64,000 nt of DNA, taken from NCBI GenBank assembly GCA_021234155.1, contig JAJEKV010000012.1, positions 6,825,789 to 6,889,788 of the forward strand, written 5' to 3'. Under the pieces are notes generated by a model. The model was given only the letters and a program-made list of their open reading frames with translations, ran no database searches and was not told the DNA's origin. The stretch is from Isoetes taiwanensis (Eukaryota; Streptophyta; Lycopodiopsida; Isoetales; Isoetaceae). The translations under genes and the position numbers were made by a program. Of this stretch, positions 13,901 through 24,059 are shown piece by piece. Each line of letters opens with the position of its first letter. Position 1 is the stretch's first letter.

Positions 13901-15441
13901 GTTTAAATGGCATGCAAGCTATTCCATCCTGTGCCTTACAGTTGTAGATGATACATAAACACTGCCTACAAGTGTTCTTAATTAAGGCTTCAAATTTGCA
14001 ACCTTCCAAGCTTGCCAGTGTATCAAAGGCACAACTATAATGGTAAAGGTCCATCTGCTTGAGGTGAGTTATACATACATGTCTTTTACAGATGTAAATG
14101 GAAAAAAAAGAAAAATGATTCCAGTTGCTTGAGGTGGCAATCAGTCAGTGCCTTTCTACTCAAAATGGTTTACATGTTAAGCAAGTTTGTATTACATACA
14201 TCTAACGAGTCCTCATTTTCAACTAACTATCAAACCCATGATTCATTTGTTTGCTTGCCAAGTGCTCAATCACTGATGGTATCAGACCACATTCATGCTA
14301 GACCTTAGAATCATATGATATGAGTCACATATGTGGAGTATTCTACCTGTACACTTCTGCAGTTCGATTCAACTGAATTTGTGCACTCTGAGTTGCAGTG
14401 CATTCTGAATCAAGTTCTTGCTGGAGATTATACATAGAAGTTGCAGCTTTCTCCAACTCTAAATAAAGTTCCTTGAGTTTTGCATTATCGGTCTTTGTGT
14501 AGCTTTCCAAGGCCATGTTGTCTTCGTCCTTCTGTCGTCCAGCTTGCGACCACTGCTCAAGTTCTTCCTGCTCTGCCACAAATCATGCAACATATATTAT
14601 TGCCTTTACTAGAAAGCAGTACAAAAATGGGGTACAATGTATAGGGTTAACACAGTTTAATTGTTACAGACAGAAAAATGATACATAGTCAACTTGTTTT
14701 AGTAAGCTTCCATAAACATGATTATGATTATCACCTGGTTCCATTGCATCAAGAGACGAAATTGCTCTATCTTCTGATTTGCCTTCGAAATAGATGACTT
14801 GAAACTACGCAGCCTGTCCATCGTTTCACCAGTCTCCTTCTCCATTCTTGACATATCCCTCTGCAATGAGCTAATATCAAACCAAAAGCTTTTCATATAA
14901 ATTAAGGCAATTGAATAAACTCCCTATTACTTGCAGTCTAGATGTTTCCATTTCAGAAAGCCTGAAGAGATTTTCTTCTGTTTCTATCTCCCTTCGTTTT
15001 GCATCTGCTCTCAATTGTCCATACTTGATCTCTTGTTGCACTCTCTTCATGTGATCCTCCATTACAGAAGCCCTTTCATGCTGCTCTTCTATGGCTTCCT
15101 GTCAAATTAACCAACTAAATAAGCATGGTGCAGACATATAGACCAGCAAGCAACATCACCTCTAAATCTCGCAAGGCTTTCTCAGCTCGGAAAACTTCGG
15201 CATTCAATTCTTTCACTTCATCGCTAGCAAACTGGGGCAAAAATGTGAGCTCATGGGTCGTCTTTCCTTTAGTGGCAGCCCCAAATTTCGCGTCCCTCTT
15301 GTTGGAACTGCCATTCTGATCCATGCTGTTTAGCAAGTTTATGCCTTCATCCTGCACAGTAGGAACCGATCCCAGCCCCTGCTGCTCCATTTCTTCGTCA
15401 GACATGTGTGCCCTCACCCCACCACTATCTCCATCTGCCAT
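1989..15441 (-). CDS. CCDC39: CCDC39/FAP59 axonemal ruler protein, 14 exons, 3' end not found
   Basis: This gene encodes the coiled-coil partner of CCDC40. The pair forms the molecular ruler that sets the 96-nm repeat of motile cilia and flagella and helps place inner dynein arms. I chained 14 GT-AG exons: 15441-15160, 15098-14931, 14860-14735, 14567-14347, 13553-13367, 13293-13214, 13110-13008, 12569-12335, 12253-11988, 11925-11794, 3869-3776, 2641-2469, 2394-2248 and 2180-1989. Together they give 802 codons without a stop. Segments line up in order with animal CCDC39: EELEQW near residue 150, IERQNLVSLWENT near 225, MEERKREIAA, and YYIIKAAQERE about 90 residues before the break. The animal protein is near 940 residues, so roughly 130 are missing. 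The start MADGDSGG gives a short N-terminal extension. Intron 10 is enlarged by a transposon. Family assignment is strong; the 3' end is open. Confidence 0.88.
3238..3387. repeat. Tandem duplication, 65-bp units at 85-bp spacing
   Basis: The stretch 3238-3302 recurs at 3323-3387 with one T/C difference, separated by about 20 unrelated bases. It lies in CCDC39 intron 11. Near identity suggests a recent local duplication; no function is suggested. Confidence 0.85.
3870..5023. other. CCDC39 intron 10, part left of the LTR element
   Basis: This is AT-rich intron sequence between exon 11 and the LTR element. No exon, transposon domain or strong repeat was seen. Confidence 0.6.
5029..5354 (+). repeat. 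5' LTR of the intron-10 element
   Basis: It begins TGTGGGGTGG and ends CTCTAACA. It matches 8933-9250 along its length, including the GTGTTATCTGAG and GAGAGATTATTTTGCTTG blocks. It has several substitutions and a roughly 9-base indel relative to the 3' copy. Confidence 0.85.
5619..6951 (+). pseudogene. Gag with two CCHC knuckles, broken
   Basis: This is the structural Gag protein of the intron-10 LTR element. The capsid-like part reads through LLWFHSSLQDSVQEWAQ and similar text in the frame beginning at 5840, then meets an in-frame TAG at 6095-6097 and continues in a second frame from 6122. Two zinc knuckles follow near 6370-6470: CEYCGSIGHSNATC and CSRCQIKSHNFQEC, both C-X2-C-X4-H-X4-C. A frame change near 6670 leads into a linker-like acidic segment. 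Residues around the first stop read as if Gln (CAG) became TAG. It is recognisable as retrotransposon Gag but not translatable as one protein. Confidence 0.75.
7058..7902 (+). pseudogene. Degenerate retropepsin-like segment of the LTR element
   Basis: Two overlapping open frames (7058-7288 and 7273-7902) follow Gag. The second contains YTLLLSRTWLDVV near 7469-7510, resembling the conserved YNLLLGRPWL block after the active site in plant gypsy proteases, followed by a basic stretch as in that family. The catalytic D-S/T-G triad is not visible, so protease activity is unlikely. The remaining acidic tail is unrecognised. Confidence 0.5.
7939..8466 (+). CDS. Unrecognised 175-aa ORF in the LTR element
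   Basis: This open frame starts MPQMKKFACFDDLAL and runs 175 codons in the place where pol would normally lie. No reverse transcriptase, integrase or RNase H motif is present. The C-terminal half is aromatic-rich (for example HTFYCYYMLSAF) and could include a membrane segment. It may be a captured sequence, an extra retroelement ORF or chance; function unknown. Confidence 0.3.
   Translation: MPQMKKFACFDDLALNPKLELQIFDALMNEVYLEWFRPMFQRCSSPKKSENQGKLVYFMFEHGSMEELSKFKHDYVIKEGKLDMNTLSQWAAAKDAHKSLFAPFETNKLAGIYQFSKFYYIGMLVQYYLSRLLDYGLFFGHTFYCYYMLSAFSYLKDAYLIGLELVNDSRRGIVD
8933..9250 (+). repeat. 3' LTR of the intron-10 element
   Basis: It matches 5029-5354 and ends in the same TTTAGGCTCTAACA. The ACGAG target duplication follows at once at 9251-9255. 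Confidence 0.85.
9464..9824 (-). pseudogene. 3-isopropylmalate isomerase small-subunit (LeuD-like) pseudogene fragment
   Basis: On the minus strand from 9824 the frame reads IDKIIPDEYHTLVP, then YEKFGSFAMARLF, then NVIIGGGNFGYGSSRKHAP. These blocks are characteristic of the small (swivel) subunit of isopropylmalate isomerase, which acts in plastid leucine and glucosinolate-type chain-elongation pathways. It is broken. An in-frame stop follows LVP, another follows EVVVA, and a frameshift separates these from RNSVPT and ELYPVES. A good splice acceptor (TTTTTCTTGCAG) sits just upstream of IDK, so this is a copied genomic piece and not a processed cDNA. It lies in CCDC39 intron 10, on the same strand as CCDC39. 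The upstream exon was not identified. Confidence 0.78.
9825..11793. other. CCDC39 intron 10, part nearest exon 10
   Basis: No exon or transposon domain is visible. The piece 9994-10281 is richer in C and could be the upstream flank of the isomerase fragment. The remainder is AT-rich. Confidence 0.45.
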
Positions 15442-16287
15442 TCTATGGTTTGTTCTGGAATCGGATTCTTCTGAAAATTTTAGAGTTTAAATCGATAAAG
15501 GGTTTAAAAAAAGCAATTGCGGTCACCATACACTAGCTTATTGCACACTCCTTATTGTTTTTCTAGGATCATTGGATCCTAAGACAATCCCTATGAATAC
15601 GCCAAATCAAGGGATGTGGAATTTCCACGTCACACCCACGTATAAGAGAGTGCTCCACATACACGTGTTTATAGACATACACATACATGACAATGAAGAA
15701 CATACATGCCACCATACCAAGAAAAGTCAACACTTCATATTGCACAACAAAAGTGAACGACACAGGCTTGAAGAGTACAAGTTTCAGAGTACAAGTTTCA
15801 GAAATAACTTTGCTGCATCACACAGGCCAGAGTGGGGCTAAGCAAACTAAAGTGGACTTCCAAAGCAAGAACAAAATCAAAGCACCATCTCCTAATTCAT
15901 ACCATAAGCAGCGCCTATGAATAAATCCTGGCAATGGACATGGCTATGGCAAACCATATGAGAATTCGCCACTAAAATTTGGCCCTACACAGAGCCCATT
16001 TAAACAATCCCATTGACACTTGAGAGGACTTGTTGCAGCGGAGTTCTAATCCCTTAAGTATTCACCACAGTGGACGGTTTATGACAGAGGGGCATCAAAC
16101 AGAAGTGCATGAGAGAAACGAAAATGGGCTAACTTCAAACTTCTGGATTCATAAAGTAGTTTTACAAATAAGCCTCAACAAGAAGCTTTAGAAAGGAGCT
16201 GTGTACATACAAGCTCTGTACATAAGCAAAGTAGAAAGGATGCCATAGCCATGTCTAAGTCTGCATGGTATGGAAATAGATCATGCC
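15442..16287. other. Upstream flank of CCDC39, no gene seen
   Basis: This includes the 5' UTR and promoter of CCDC39 (minus strand, reading leftward). I see no convincing TATA box and no coding potential in either direction. Confidence 0.4.
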
Positions 16288-16502
16288 CTACACAACCAAA
16301 CTGTTGCAGAGCTTCTCATCAAAATCTGCCCTCCATGGCCAAATCGTTCCATTCAAATCCGCCAATGTCTGCCCGCTTAGTAACCAGTATCTCCAACGGC
16401 CTTCTTTGGAACTCCACATGGCCGACATACCGAAAAAGCAAACCGCGAATACACATGGAACCGGATCCGGCCCGACATGCTCCGGTACTGTCCGGGTAAT
16501 GT
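16288..16502 (-). CDS. Possible terminal exon of an unrecognised gene
   Basis: After a plausible acceptor (GCTTCAG), the minus strand is open for 71 codons to a TAG at 16288-16290 and reads like real protein: FGMSAMWSSKEGRW, then WPWRADFDEKLCNSLVV at the end. GC content is above that of the surroundings. I do not recognise the family. No upstream exon is evident because the sequence beyond turns into A-run and AGATTC repeats, so it may be a gene fragment. Confidence 0.2.
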
Positions 16503-16547
16503 CTGAAGCAAGTTCTATTTCTAACCACTAATTTTTCAAACACACAC

Positions 16548-16569
16548 AAAAAAAAAAAAAAAAAAAAAA
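16548..16569 (+). repeat. Poly-A run
   Basis: An uninterrupted run of about 22 A follows CACACAC and lies just left of the AGATTC-rich array. Confidence 0.9.
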
Positions 16570-16571
16570 CT

Positions 16572-17075
16572 TATGAAGGTTTATCTAGGTTTTCTAAGAC
16601 TTTATGGAGATTCTTATAGATTCTATGAAGGTTTATCTAGGTTTTCTAAGACTTTATGGAGATTCTTATAGATTCCCCAAAACTTTAGGAAAATCCTGCT
16701 AGGTTCCCTTAAATTTTATGAGATTCTCTTAAATTCAATGAAAATTCTCCTACATTTCTTTAGGTCCCTTAGATTCTCCAAGTTAATATATAGATTCCCT
16801 TATATTCTCCAAGATATATGATGATTCCCCTAGATTCCTTTAGATGTTATAAGATTCGCTCAAATTCCATGAAGATTCCTTTAGATTCTATTCGAATCCT
16901 CTACATTCTCAAAGATTTTATGGATTAGATTTCATGAAGATTCTCTTAGATTCCTTTAGATTCTATCACTTCCCTTAGATTCTCCAATATTTTCCTCCTA
17001 TTTCATAAAGATTCCCCTAGATTTTATTAGATTCCTCTAGGTTCTCATACATCTTACGAAGATTCCCTTACATTC
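16572..17075. repeat. Degenerate AGATTC-rich tandem array with an exact 52-bp duplication
   Basis: The stretches 16572-16623 and 16624-16675 are essentially identical 52-bp units. The following 400 bases are a decayed array of short phrases such as TTAGATTCC, AGATTCT and TTCCCTTAGATT at irregular spacing of about 15-25 bases. It has no coding capacity and looks like an old minisatellite with one recent unit duplication. Confidence 0.8.
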
Positions 17076-17081
17076 GAGCAA

Positions 17082-17310
17082 AAAGTTTTTATTTTTAGGA
17101 ACTTTTTAAAATTTACTATTCTTAGCAACTTCTATTTTAGGTTGAGGTGTTTATTTCGTACTAGTTGACCAGCCAAAACTCATCAACTCGCTCCCACGGC
17201 ATTCTAGATCATCCAGCAAAAAACTATTCTTAGGAACTTTTTTAGAAATTATTATTTTTAGCAACTTCTATTTTAGGTTGAGGTGCCCATTGATACTAAT
17301 TGATTAGTCA
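17082..17310. repeat. Two imperfect direct repeats, about 137-bp spacing
   Basis: The block containing TTAGGAACTTTTTA and GCAACTTCTATTTTAGG (about 17095-17155) recurs near 17230-17285 with small changes, and both copies run into GTTGAGGTG. Confidence 0.7.
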
Positions 17311-18062
17311 ATGCTATGTTTTTTATTTCGTTAACTCTCAGTCGTTGGATTGATGACTATTGTTGATAGCTCAATAGCTACAATTCATTTGTATCTGACA
17401 CTAGCTACATAACTTTGAAAATCTTTTCTTTGCATGTCTTATATCTGTATCACGTGTTCTGTACTTTACGGCACATGTCTCACTTGCCATAGAATAGTTG
17501 CTCGATGTGATGGTGTATGTAGACAATAGATATGTCATGGAAGCAATGCATAGTAATTAAGTGTGAGCAATGTTGGTATTGTTCGTACATCATCAAAAGA
17601 AGGCTAGTATCAAGCGAATTTCCTCCCCCTCATCATTCATAAGTCATGTTCCTTTTCTATTTTATTCTATTTTGTTTGATGCCAAAAAATCATAGGATCG
17701 ACACATGGCAAGCCCTTACTTAAAAAAAAAAAGAAATCCAACGGTGAAAAAACCTATGCGTTTTGGCAAGGCTGCCACTGCATCGACCGCCATAGCCTTG
17801 AAGCGGTCTGATGAGATGTTGGTAAATTTAGATATCTTATGATATATGCCAAGGACGTGGCAAAAGGCTTTGGGCCTTTTTGGGCCATGTGGGCCTTTGG
17901 GGCCTTTGGGCTTTTGTCCAAAGGAGGCTTTGGTCCAAAGAGGGACCAAAGGGGCGTGCATGCGATATAGTTGCTGGATGAGAGCTCTGGGGCAGCTGTG
18001 TCTTGGCTGAGGGCTCGTGGTTGGGTGGTGAGATAGCGTGCCACGTCAAAAGTCCATTTTAG
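17311..18062. other. Sequence upstream of the gypsy remnant; possible 5' LTR not delimited
   Basis: The stretch 17870-17955 is rich in GGGCCTTTGGG-like phrases. The piece just left of the primer site should be the 5' LTR of the 18-20 kb element, but no second copy exists in the window, so I cannot delimit it. Confidence 0.35.
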
Positions 18063-18074
18063 TGGTATCAGAGC
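18063..18074 (+). other. Retrotransposon primer-binding site (initiator Met tRNA)
   Basis: TGGTATCAGAGC is the standard plant primer site complementary to initiator methionine tRNA. It marks the start of the internal region of the gypsy remnant that follows. Confidence 0.8.
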
Positions 18075-20186
18075 AACAAGTTTCAATGGACAGTTCTCCT
18101 GCCAATGTTAACTTTGAAGATAGGAACTCAAGGAAAAACTTTTTGGGTTAGAGCATGATAATTCGCTCATGAGAGAAAAACTTGCAGCTGCCGAGGCTCG
18201 AATTGCTGAGCTGCAAGAACTGGATTCTCTGAGAGCGCAGGTGGCGCAGTTGCAGCAGACTGCAAGGCGTCCGCGTAGTGGCATCAAAGCGGGTGCCAAT
18301 GTCAAAATTGAATTCAAAACATATTCCGCTGCTACTGGTGATGCGGATGAACTTTTCGCATGGCTACGGGATTTGAATTCATATTTTGCAAAAACTAAGG
18401 ATGACGAAGACACCCAGTTATATTTTGCTGAGCGTCATCTAGATGGGGTTGCAAAGGACTGGTGGCTGGATATCCAGAAGAACCAGCCAGACGATCAACC
18501 CATTGTTACCTTTGCGGAATTTGAAAAGCAAATCAAAAATCGTTTTTTGGGTCATAATTGGGAGCGAGATCTTATCGCTGAATGGAATAAGTTGACCCAA
18601 CAAAACGTGGAAACTGTTCGAGCCTTCGCCGCACGAGTTTTAAAGAAAGGACTTCAGCTTAGTAAAAATGATACTAAGAAGTCTGAAAAACTCATGGGTG
18701 GGGTTCATCGTTGGGTACGGGCGAAGCTCATCTGCAAGTTGCCAATCTTTCTTTTGGTGAGCTTTGTAAGATGGCAGAGAAAGTAGAGGAGAAAGAGGTT
18801 TGGCCCTTACGGAAGCTATTAATGCTCAACGTGGCCTCAAGGTATCTATGAAAGAGGCGAGTGGTTTTCGGGAGAAATCACTGGGATCTGCTCCAGGGTC
18901 TGAACCATTCAAACAGCCGCACACAGACTTTACAGATGATGAACCTGTTGGGGCCAAAGAGCCAAAGGAATCTTATCAAGCACGCAAGAAGCGGCTAATG
19001 CGGAGAATAAGTGTTTTGTTTGTTATTCAACCGACCATAAGTTTTATGAATGCCCTACTTATCTTGAGAAGAAGAAAGGGGAAAGAAAGGAAGCTACACC
19101 TATTCTTAAGTCTGGGACTAAGAAAGAGGACAAAAGTCAGAAAGTAGCTTCTGTTCGAGAAGATGGGAAAGGGAAGAAGGTGGCTACTGTCTGGAAAAAA
19201 TTGGATATGGATTTTGTTGAGAATAGTAGTCTCTTACGCTTTTGGGCTACTATTCAAGATCAAAAAGTACATATCTTATTCGATCCGGGTAGTGAGTTTG
19301 ATTTTATTTCTGCTCGATTGGTAAAGGAACTAAAATTAACTTCTATTCCTTTATCAAGTGATGTAGAATTGTCTTCTGCTTTCTTGAATGTTGCCCCTCC
19401 ACCTTCTTCATTTATGGTCAAGGACGTTGAATTTCAATTGCAGGGATATGTCTGTAAACGTTCTTTCATAGTTTCTGACCTTGGGTATGGATATTATTCT
19501 AGGCATGCCATGGCATAAGGCTATCAATCCTCTTATAGATTGGCAGGCAGGAATTGTTATGTTATCCTTGGAAGGGGGTAAAAAGGCCTTCAAGTTTGTG
19601 AAGGATAATATTGTTTCCCCAATTCCAACAGTTTCTGTTGTACAGTTTAAACGTTTGGCAATCAAAACTCATTTTGTGTATTTGTGGTTTTGTGTCCTAA
19701 GTCTGGTATATCCCCATTAAATGAGCGTCAACTGTCTTTTTGCATTATTATGATGATGTCTTTTCAAATGAAATTCCACAAACTTTGCCACCCCAATGTA
19801 TGGAGGACCACAGGATTGATCTTCTTCCTCGGAAAGAACCTCCTAATCAAGCTCCTTATCGGAGAATGCATGGCCAACAAGTTGAGATTAGGCGCCAGCT
19901 TGATGAGTTACTTCAAGCTGGATTGATTCGCCATAGTTCTTCACTTTTTGGTGCTCATGTCTTGTTGGTTAAGAAAAAAGATAATTCCTAGCGCATGTGT
20001 ATAGATTATCGTGCTTTGAATAAGATAACCATAAAGAATCTGTTTCCTATACCAAGGGCGGATGATTTGTTTGATCAACTCCAAGGTGCCACAGTTTTTA
20101 GCCGTCTTGATCTTAAGTCAGGGTATTGGCAACTTAAGGTTGCGCCTAAAGATGTTCACTATGTTTTGTTGCCTCGACAAAATTGA
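18063..20186 (+). mobile_element. Truncated Ty3/gypsy retrotransposon (Gag, protease, part of RT)
   Basis: Gag starts near 18169 with a coiled N-terminus and a capsid-like block (DWWLDIQ, FEKQIKNRFLG). After a frameshift, one knuckle CFVCYSTDHKFYEC lies near 19010. The protease active site is DPGSEFDFIS near 19281, with the usual Ser/Thr replaced by Pro, and ILGMPWHKAINPLIDW follows in another frame. Reverse transcriptase begins near 19740 and includes [10 protein letters not shown] and [12 protein letters not shown], interrupted by TAG at 19989-19991 where Trp is expected. The element stops before the YxDD box, with no RNase H, integrase or 3' LTR. It is dead and truncated at 20.19 kb. Confidence 0.85.
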
Positions 20187-22607
20187 AATGTTTGTGGAAG
20201 TGGGATCTTTGGAGGCTCCTACCAAACATGAACATCAACATGTCATACAAGAGCAGCTCCAACAAATTGAATACTGCATCAATGACAGTCCATCATGGGG
20301 TTTCTCTTTCTTTTGCCTTTGACATTTTTGGTTGCTCCATTATTTTTTGATCCGTTTTTCTTTTATCTTTGTTAGCAGTGGAGATATTTTTCATGGGTTT
20401 CCAGGTACAATCGTCTTAATTCCGACCGTCCTTATTCCGGAGATGGGAGGTAGTGATGTAAGTACTTTCTTGAATAGGTATGCAAGCAAATGTTGAAGGA
20501 TTTGCTTATACTTTGTGGCAGATAGAGAGAGCACAAGTGATTCAAATGATGTTGTCCTTTGCACAGATAATATTCCTAAGAATGCGCTTGCCTGTTGTAG
20601 AGAGGTTCATATGCGTTTAAGGAGTTCAGCATGGTCTAAATGCTTTTGGATCTTGCTGATCTTGAGTTTATGCAGATTAAGCTTACAAAATTGGATGTTA
20701 AATATGGCTTGAAAACTGTTGCAACTGCTCACATGAACAGATGTAAGGGTTTGTAAAAGGATTACGATGCTAAATGATTTCATGACTTTCATCATTTATT
20801 GAGGCACAATCATTTTTATACATTTGCTAACTCTTGAAGTTCTTTGTGTTAGATTTTCTAAAGAACTGCAGACACAAAATTAATCCAAGGTTTGATCAAG
20901 ACACAAAATTAATACAAGGTTTGATCAGTCTAAGGCAAGATTGTTTCAGAGGTTACCATTGGGAGATGTCATTGGTCACATAGATATTTACTTGAAACGG
21001 CAAGAAAAAGGCAGGTACTTTTAAGATCAAGAGATAATCCACCACATGAGATGCAGTGGACGGTGGAACTTTACAAAGCCACCTATCAAGTGGTCAACTT
21101 ATTTTGGTTTTTAAATGAATCATATGCAAATGACAGATGCACAATTTGAGCATTGTAGGGAATGCTACTATTTCCACAGGGGCACTGTAAATACCAGGAA
21201 CCCTCCTCCTGATGCAATTTGTTGTCCATATACCTGATTGACAAAGCTAATTGGAGGAAGAATACAAACTTCATAATATAGCCTGAAGTCCGGAGGAGTT
21301 TTCCTTCATTGAAACGTACAACTTCTGATCCATCTTTCCTTTCTTTTTCTGTAATACAACAGGTATCTAGCTTCTAGGTATCTGCCCGAAAATCTATGGA
21401 GCAAAAAAGCAACTCTACTGCACTGTGAAGAGATTCGAACAATTTTGTGGCATGATCGAGTGAGAAGCATTAGAAAAGTATGATGAAACTTTATAACAGA
21501 AAATTAACAGTGATTTAAAACAAAAATAGACATAGAAGATATAGACTTTCCTGAGTTTCAATTAGAACGGCGCTTTAAAACAAAGAAAAGTTGATGAAAG
21601 AAGATGTGAACTTACTTACGTTTCAGTTGAAAGAAGAATGTTTAGGCATTTCATGCAGGCGATTTGTGTTATGCAAAAGAACAGTTACAACACTACACAA
21701 AGTTACAACACTACGCAAAACAGTTACAACACTACTGCTTAATTGTCATGCCATGCATGACTAGAGCATTGCCTTTCATGAAACAACTTTCCACGCAAAA
21801 CAAAGAAAGACCTACACTCTGTCTCCTTCTCAAATGTCAGGGTAAATTAGAGCCCGCAATTCCTTCCATTGGGAAGAAGATCTATACAGCAAGGATTCTT
21901 GCCAGACGGGAAAAGCAAAGCACAAAATCCAATTCTCCAGAACGCCCTGCATCTCCATGCCAAGTTTCTCGTTCAAATTTATCCAACTTAACCTGAAGTA
22001 ATGATTTCATGGAATAATTTGACGCCCCAAAATTTATATACAAACTATAATGCCCAGGTAATGAGAGATCAATCAAACCAAACACTTGACTAAGAATTCT
22101 AGGAAGGAAGGAGGTTCTTATTTGCCACAGTTGGCAGTCAGAGACACACAGAGTATGCAATTTTATTTTGGATATTCCTTGAGCTGGTTATTCATGATCT
22201 GAATTTATTGGAACAAGCCTGACTTCCATAAGCAGCAAGCATCTTGCCTTCCTGAAAATGATCATTCATATATACCAAATCCTTTTCCATTTGTTTGTCA
22301 TAGAACTCCAACTAATTCATGAAAATTGTCTCTTATCTGCCCATAATGCAACTTAAACATATGATCTAAGGTGCATTTTTCTCGTGGCACTCAGAACACC
22401 CCAAGAATTCAGCCCAACTCAACAAATCAGGCTCTATTGGTATTTTATTTAAAAAAAATCCTCAACTCGATCTATTTGCCATGCTTCGCCTAAAAGCTGA
22501 AAGCATGCATCTTCAATGATCTACTAGTGGTCTACAGAGATAATCTTATAACATAGAATCAAAACAATGATAAATTTCATCAATTAAACCAGTACAACAA
22601 TGAATTC
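20187..22607. other. Unassigned intergenic sequence
   Basis: No supported gene was found. The + strand at 20500-20760 has short open stretches in shifting frames that could be a very decayed element, but no motif is recognisable. Confidence 0.4.
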
Positions 22608-22673
22608 TTACTTCTTACTCCTCTTAATTTTTTGTAAGCTTTCAGCAATAGCAGGTCGCTGTATGCTCAAGTT
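22608..22673 (-). CDS. Possible terminal exon of an unrecognised gene
   Basis: A T-rich acceptor ending TTTGCAG precedes a 22-codon open stretch on the minus strand that ends KIKRSKK and TAA at 22608-22610. The codon content looks protein-like but is too short to assign. No compatible upstream exon could be joined with confidence. Confidence 0.2.
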   Translation of the reverse strand, partial: NLSIQRPAIAESLQKIKRSKK

Positions 22674-23583
22674 CTGCAAAAAAACAATATGCATCGTCAC
22701 ATAACTTCGAAGAAGACAAGCTAAAAGTTAAATGTAAATAATCTTTAGACAACTCCTTCACAAAGCATTGATGTTCCCATTGTATTGTTGGACTGTATGG
22801 CCGAGAGGTCCTTTCTCTCGACCCTTTCTGTACTATTGAGCGGCAGCTTATCCTCTCTGCCAACTAGAATCCAGCATCTCAATCTCATCTACATAAATCT
22901 GTTCCATTGATCATTGATCATAGTAAACAGAGTGTGCAAGCATATCACCATATCTGGGACTGTATGCATTGTACTATGCAGTATAATATATCATGGGCAG
23001 GAATTTGTGCTAGGGATTCTTACTAGAAGTTAATTTTAAATCATGTATGATTTCAATGGCCAGTTTTACCAAGTAAGAACCAATGTGCTAAACTATGTAA
23101 TGACAGGAAAACACAAGAGGTTGCAGGGGCAAACCAGCAATTGAACTATATTTCTTTGGAAATATTTAGTAGCTTCTGCTTGACAGGTTCGTACACACGA
23201 TATTAGTTAGTCAAGTTCAATTGCCTCCAGGCATGGGATGTAAGGGCCCTCTGGAGCCTTGATGGAATAATATTCCCCTGTGCCATCTATAATCCTTTAC
23301 TTCCTACCAAGTCCTAAAGGGCATAAATAACTTCATTTCTATGCATCCTTGCATTCATGCTTAAACAGTTTGAGCACAATATGATGCATTAGCAAACCTG
23401 CTGTTATAAGCACAAAAAATTCATGCAGATGTGGATATTTTAGCAATCCTAACAATTGCTTGCTTTGTTTCATAAGTTTGTCTGAAATATTATGACCTTC
23501 ATACAGTCATGCCTTTGATAGACAGTGAAATAGAGTTTTTTTACGGCAATTTATATCCTGTAAATAAACAATAAAGTACTTAC
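22674..23583. other. Unassigned sequence between two candidate exons
   Basis: One minus-strand open frame (22642-22863) has protein-like stretches but no clear splice sites. The segment 22690-22730 resembles 24170-24240 (shared GAAGTTATG and GCATATTG), pointing to an old local duplication. Confidence 0.3.
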
Positions 23584-23661
23584 GGCAGAACTCCAGCAAG
23601 GTTTCCATTTAAACCAGAATAAAGACCCTTAAGAGATAATCTTTCCACCCAATTAAGCTGC
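23584..23661 (-). CDS. Possible exon, leucine-rich-repeat-like
   Basis: A 78-base stretch is flanked by a good acceptor (TTTTTGCAG) and donor (GTAAGTAC). In the frame G|CAG it reads NWVERLSLKGLYSGLNGNL then AGVLP, resembling the first repeat of plant LRR receptor proteins (xxLxLxxxxLxGxLP). The split-codon phase is consistent with LRR gene structure. No neighbouring LRR exon was found, so it may be a relic. Confidence 0.25.
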
Positions 23662-23967
23662 CTGCAAAAACCTACATATGCATAATGAGAAATCCTCAAA
23701 CAAGTATCTTAAAAATAGAAGTTACAATGAGAAAGGACTAGAAAGTTAGCGGACAAGACTGCAGCAGGTTACGGCAGGCTGAGGGATCGCTACAGGACTC
23801 ATGCACTTTTTGAAGTTGGAATCAACACAACTAATTTTCAACATCGTTAATCTAAATCAAATAAACAAATTAACGCTCCACAAAGTTAACTGTTCCAAAA
23901 AGGAATTGTCATATCTATTGCATCCGTACTCCTTGGGAAGCTTAGTAAACAGTTTAGAGGATCCCTA

Positions 23968-24059
23968 TGCATATGCACAGCCCTAAATATGACAAATATA
24001 TGCAGAGGTATCCTATTATACTGAGCATATGCACAGCCCTAAATATGACAACTATATGT
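23968..24059. repeat. Short direct duplication of about 34 bp
   Basis: CATATGCACAGCCCTAAATA followed by TGACAA occurs at about 23970 and again about 57 bases later near 24027. Confidence 0.75.

Noticed and set aside
20515-20760. Possible decayed transposase reading on the + strand
   Set aside because: Frames shift repeatedly and no catalytic or zinc-finger motif can be named.
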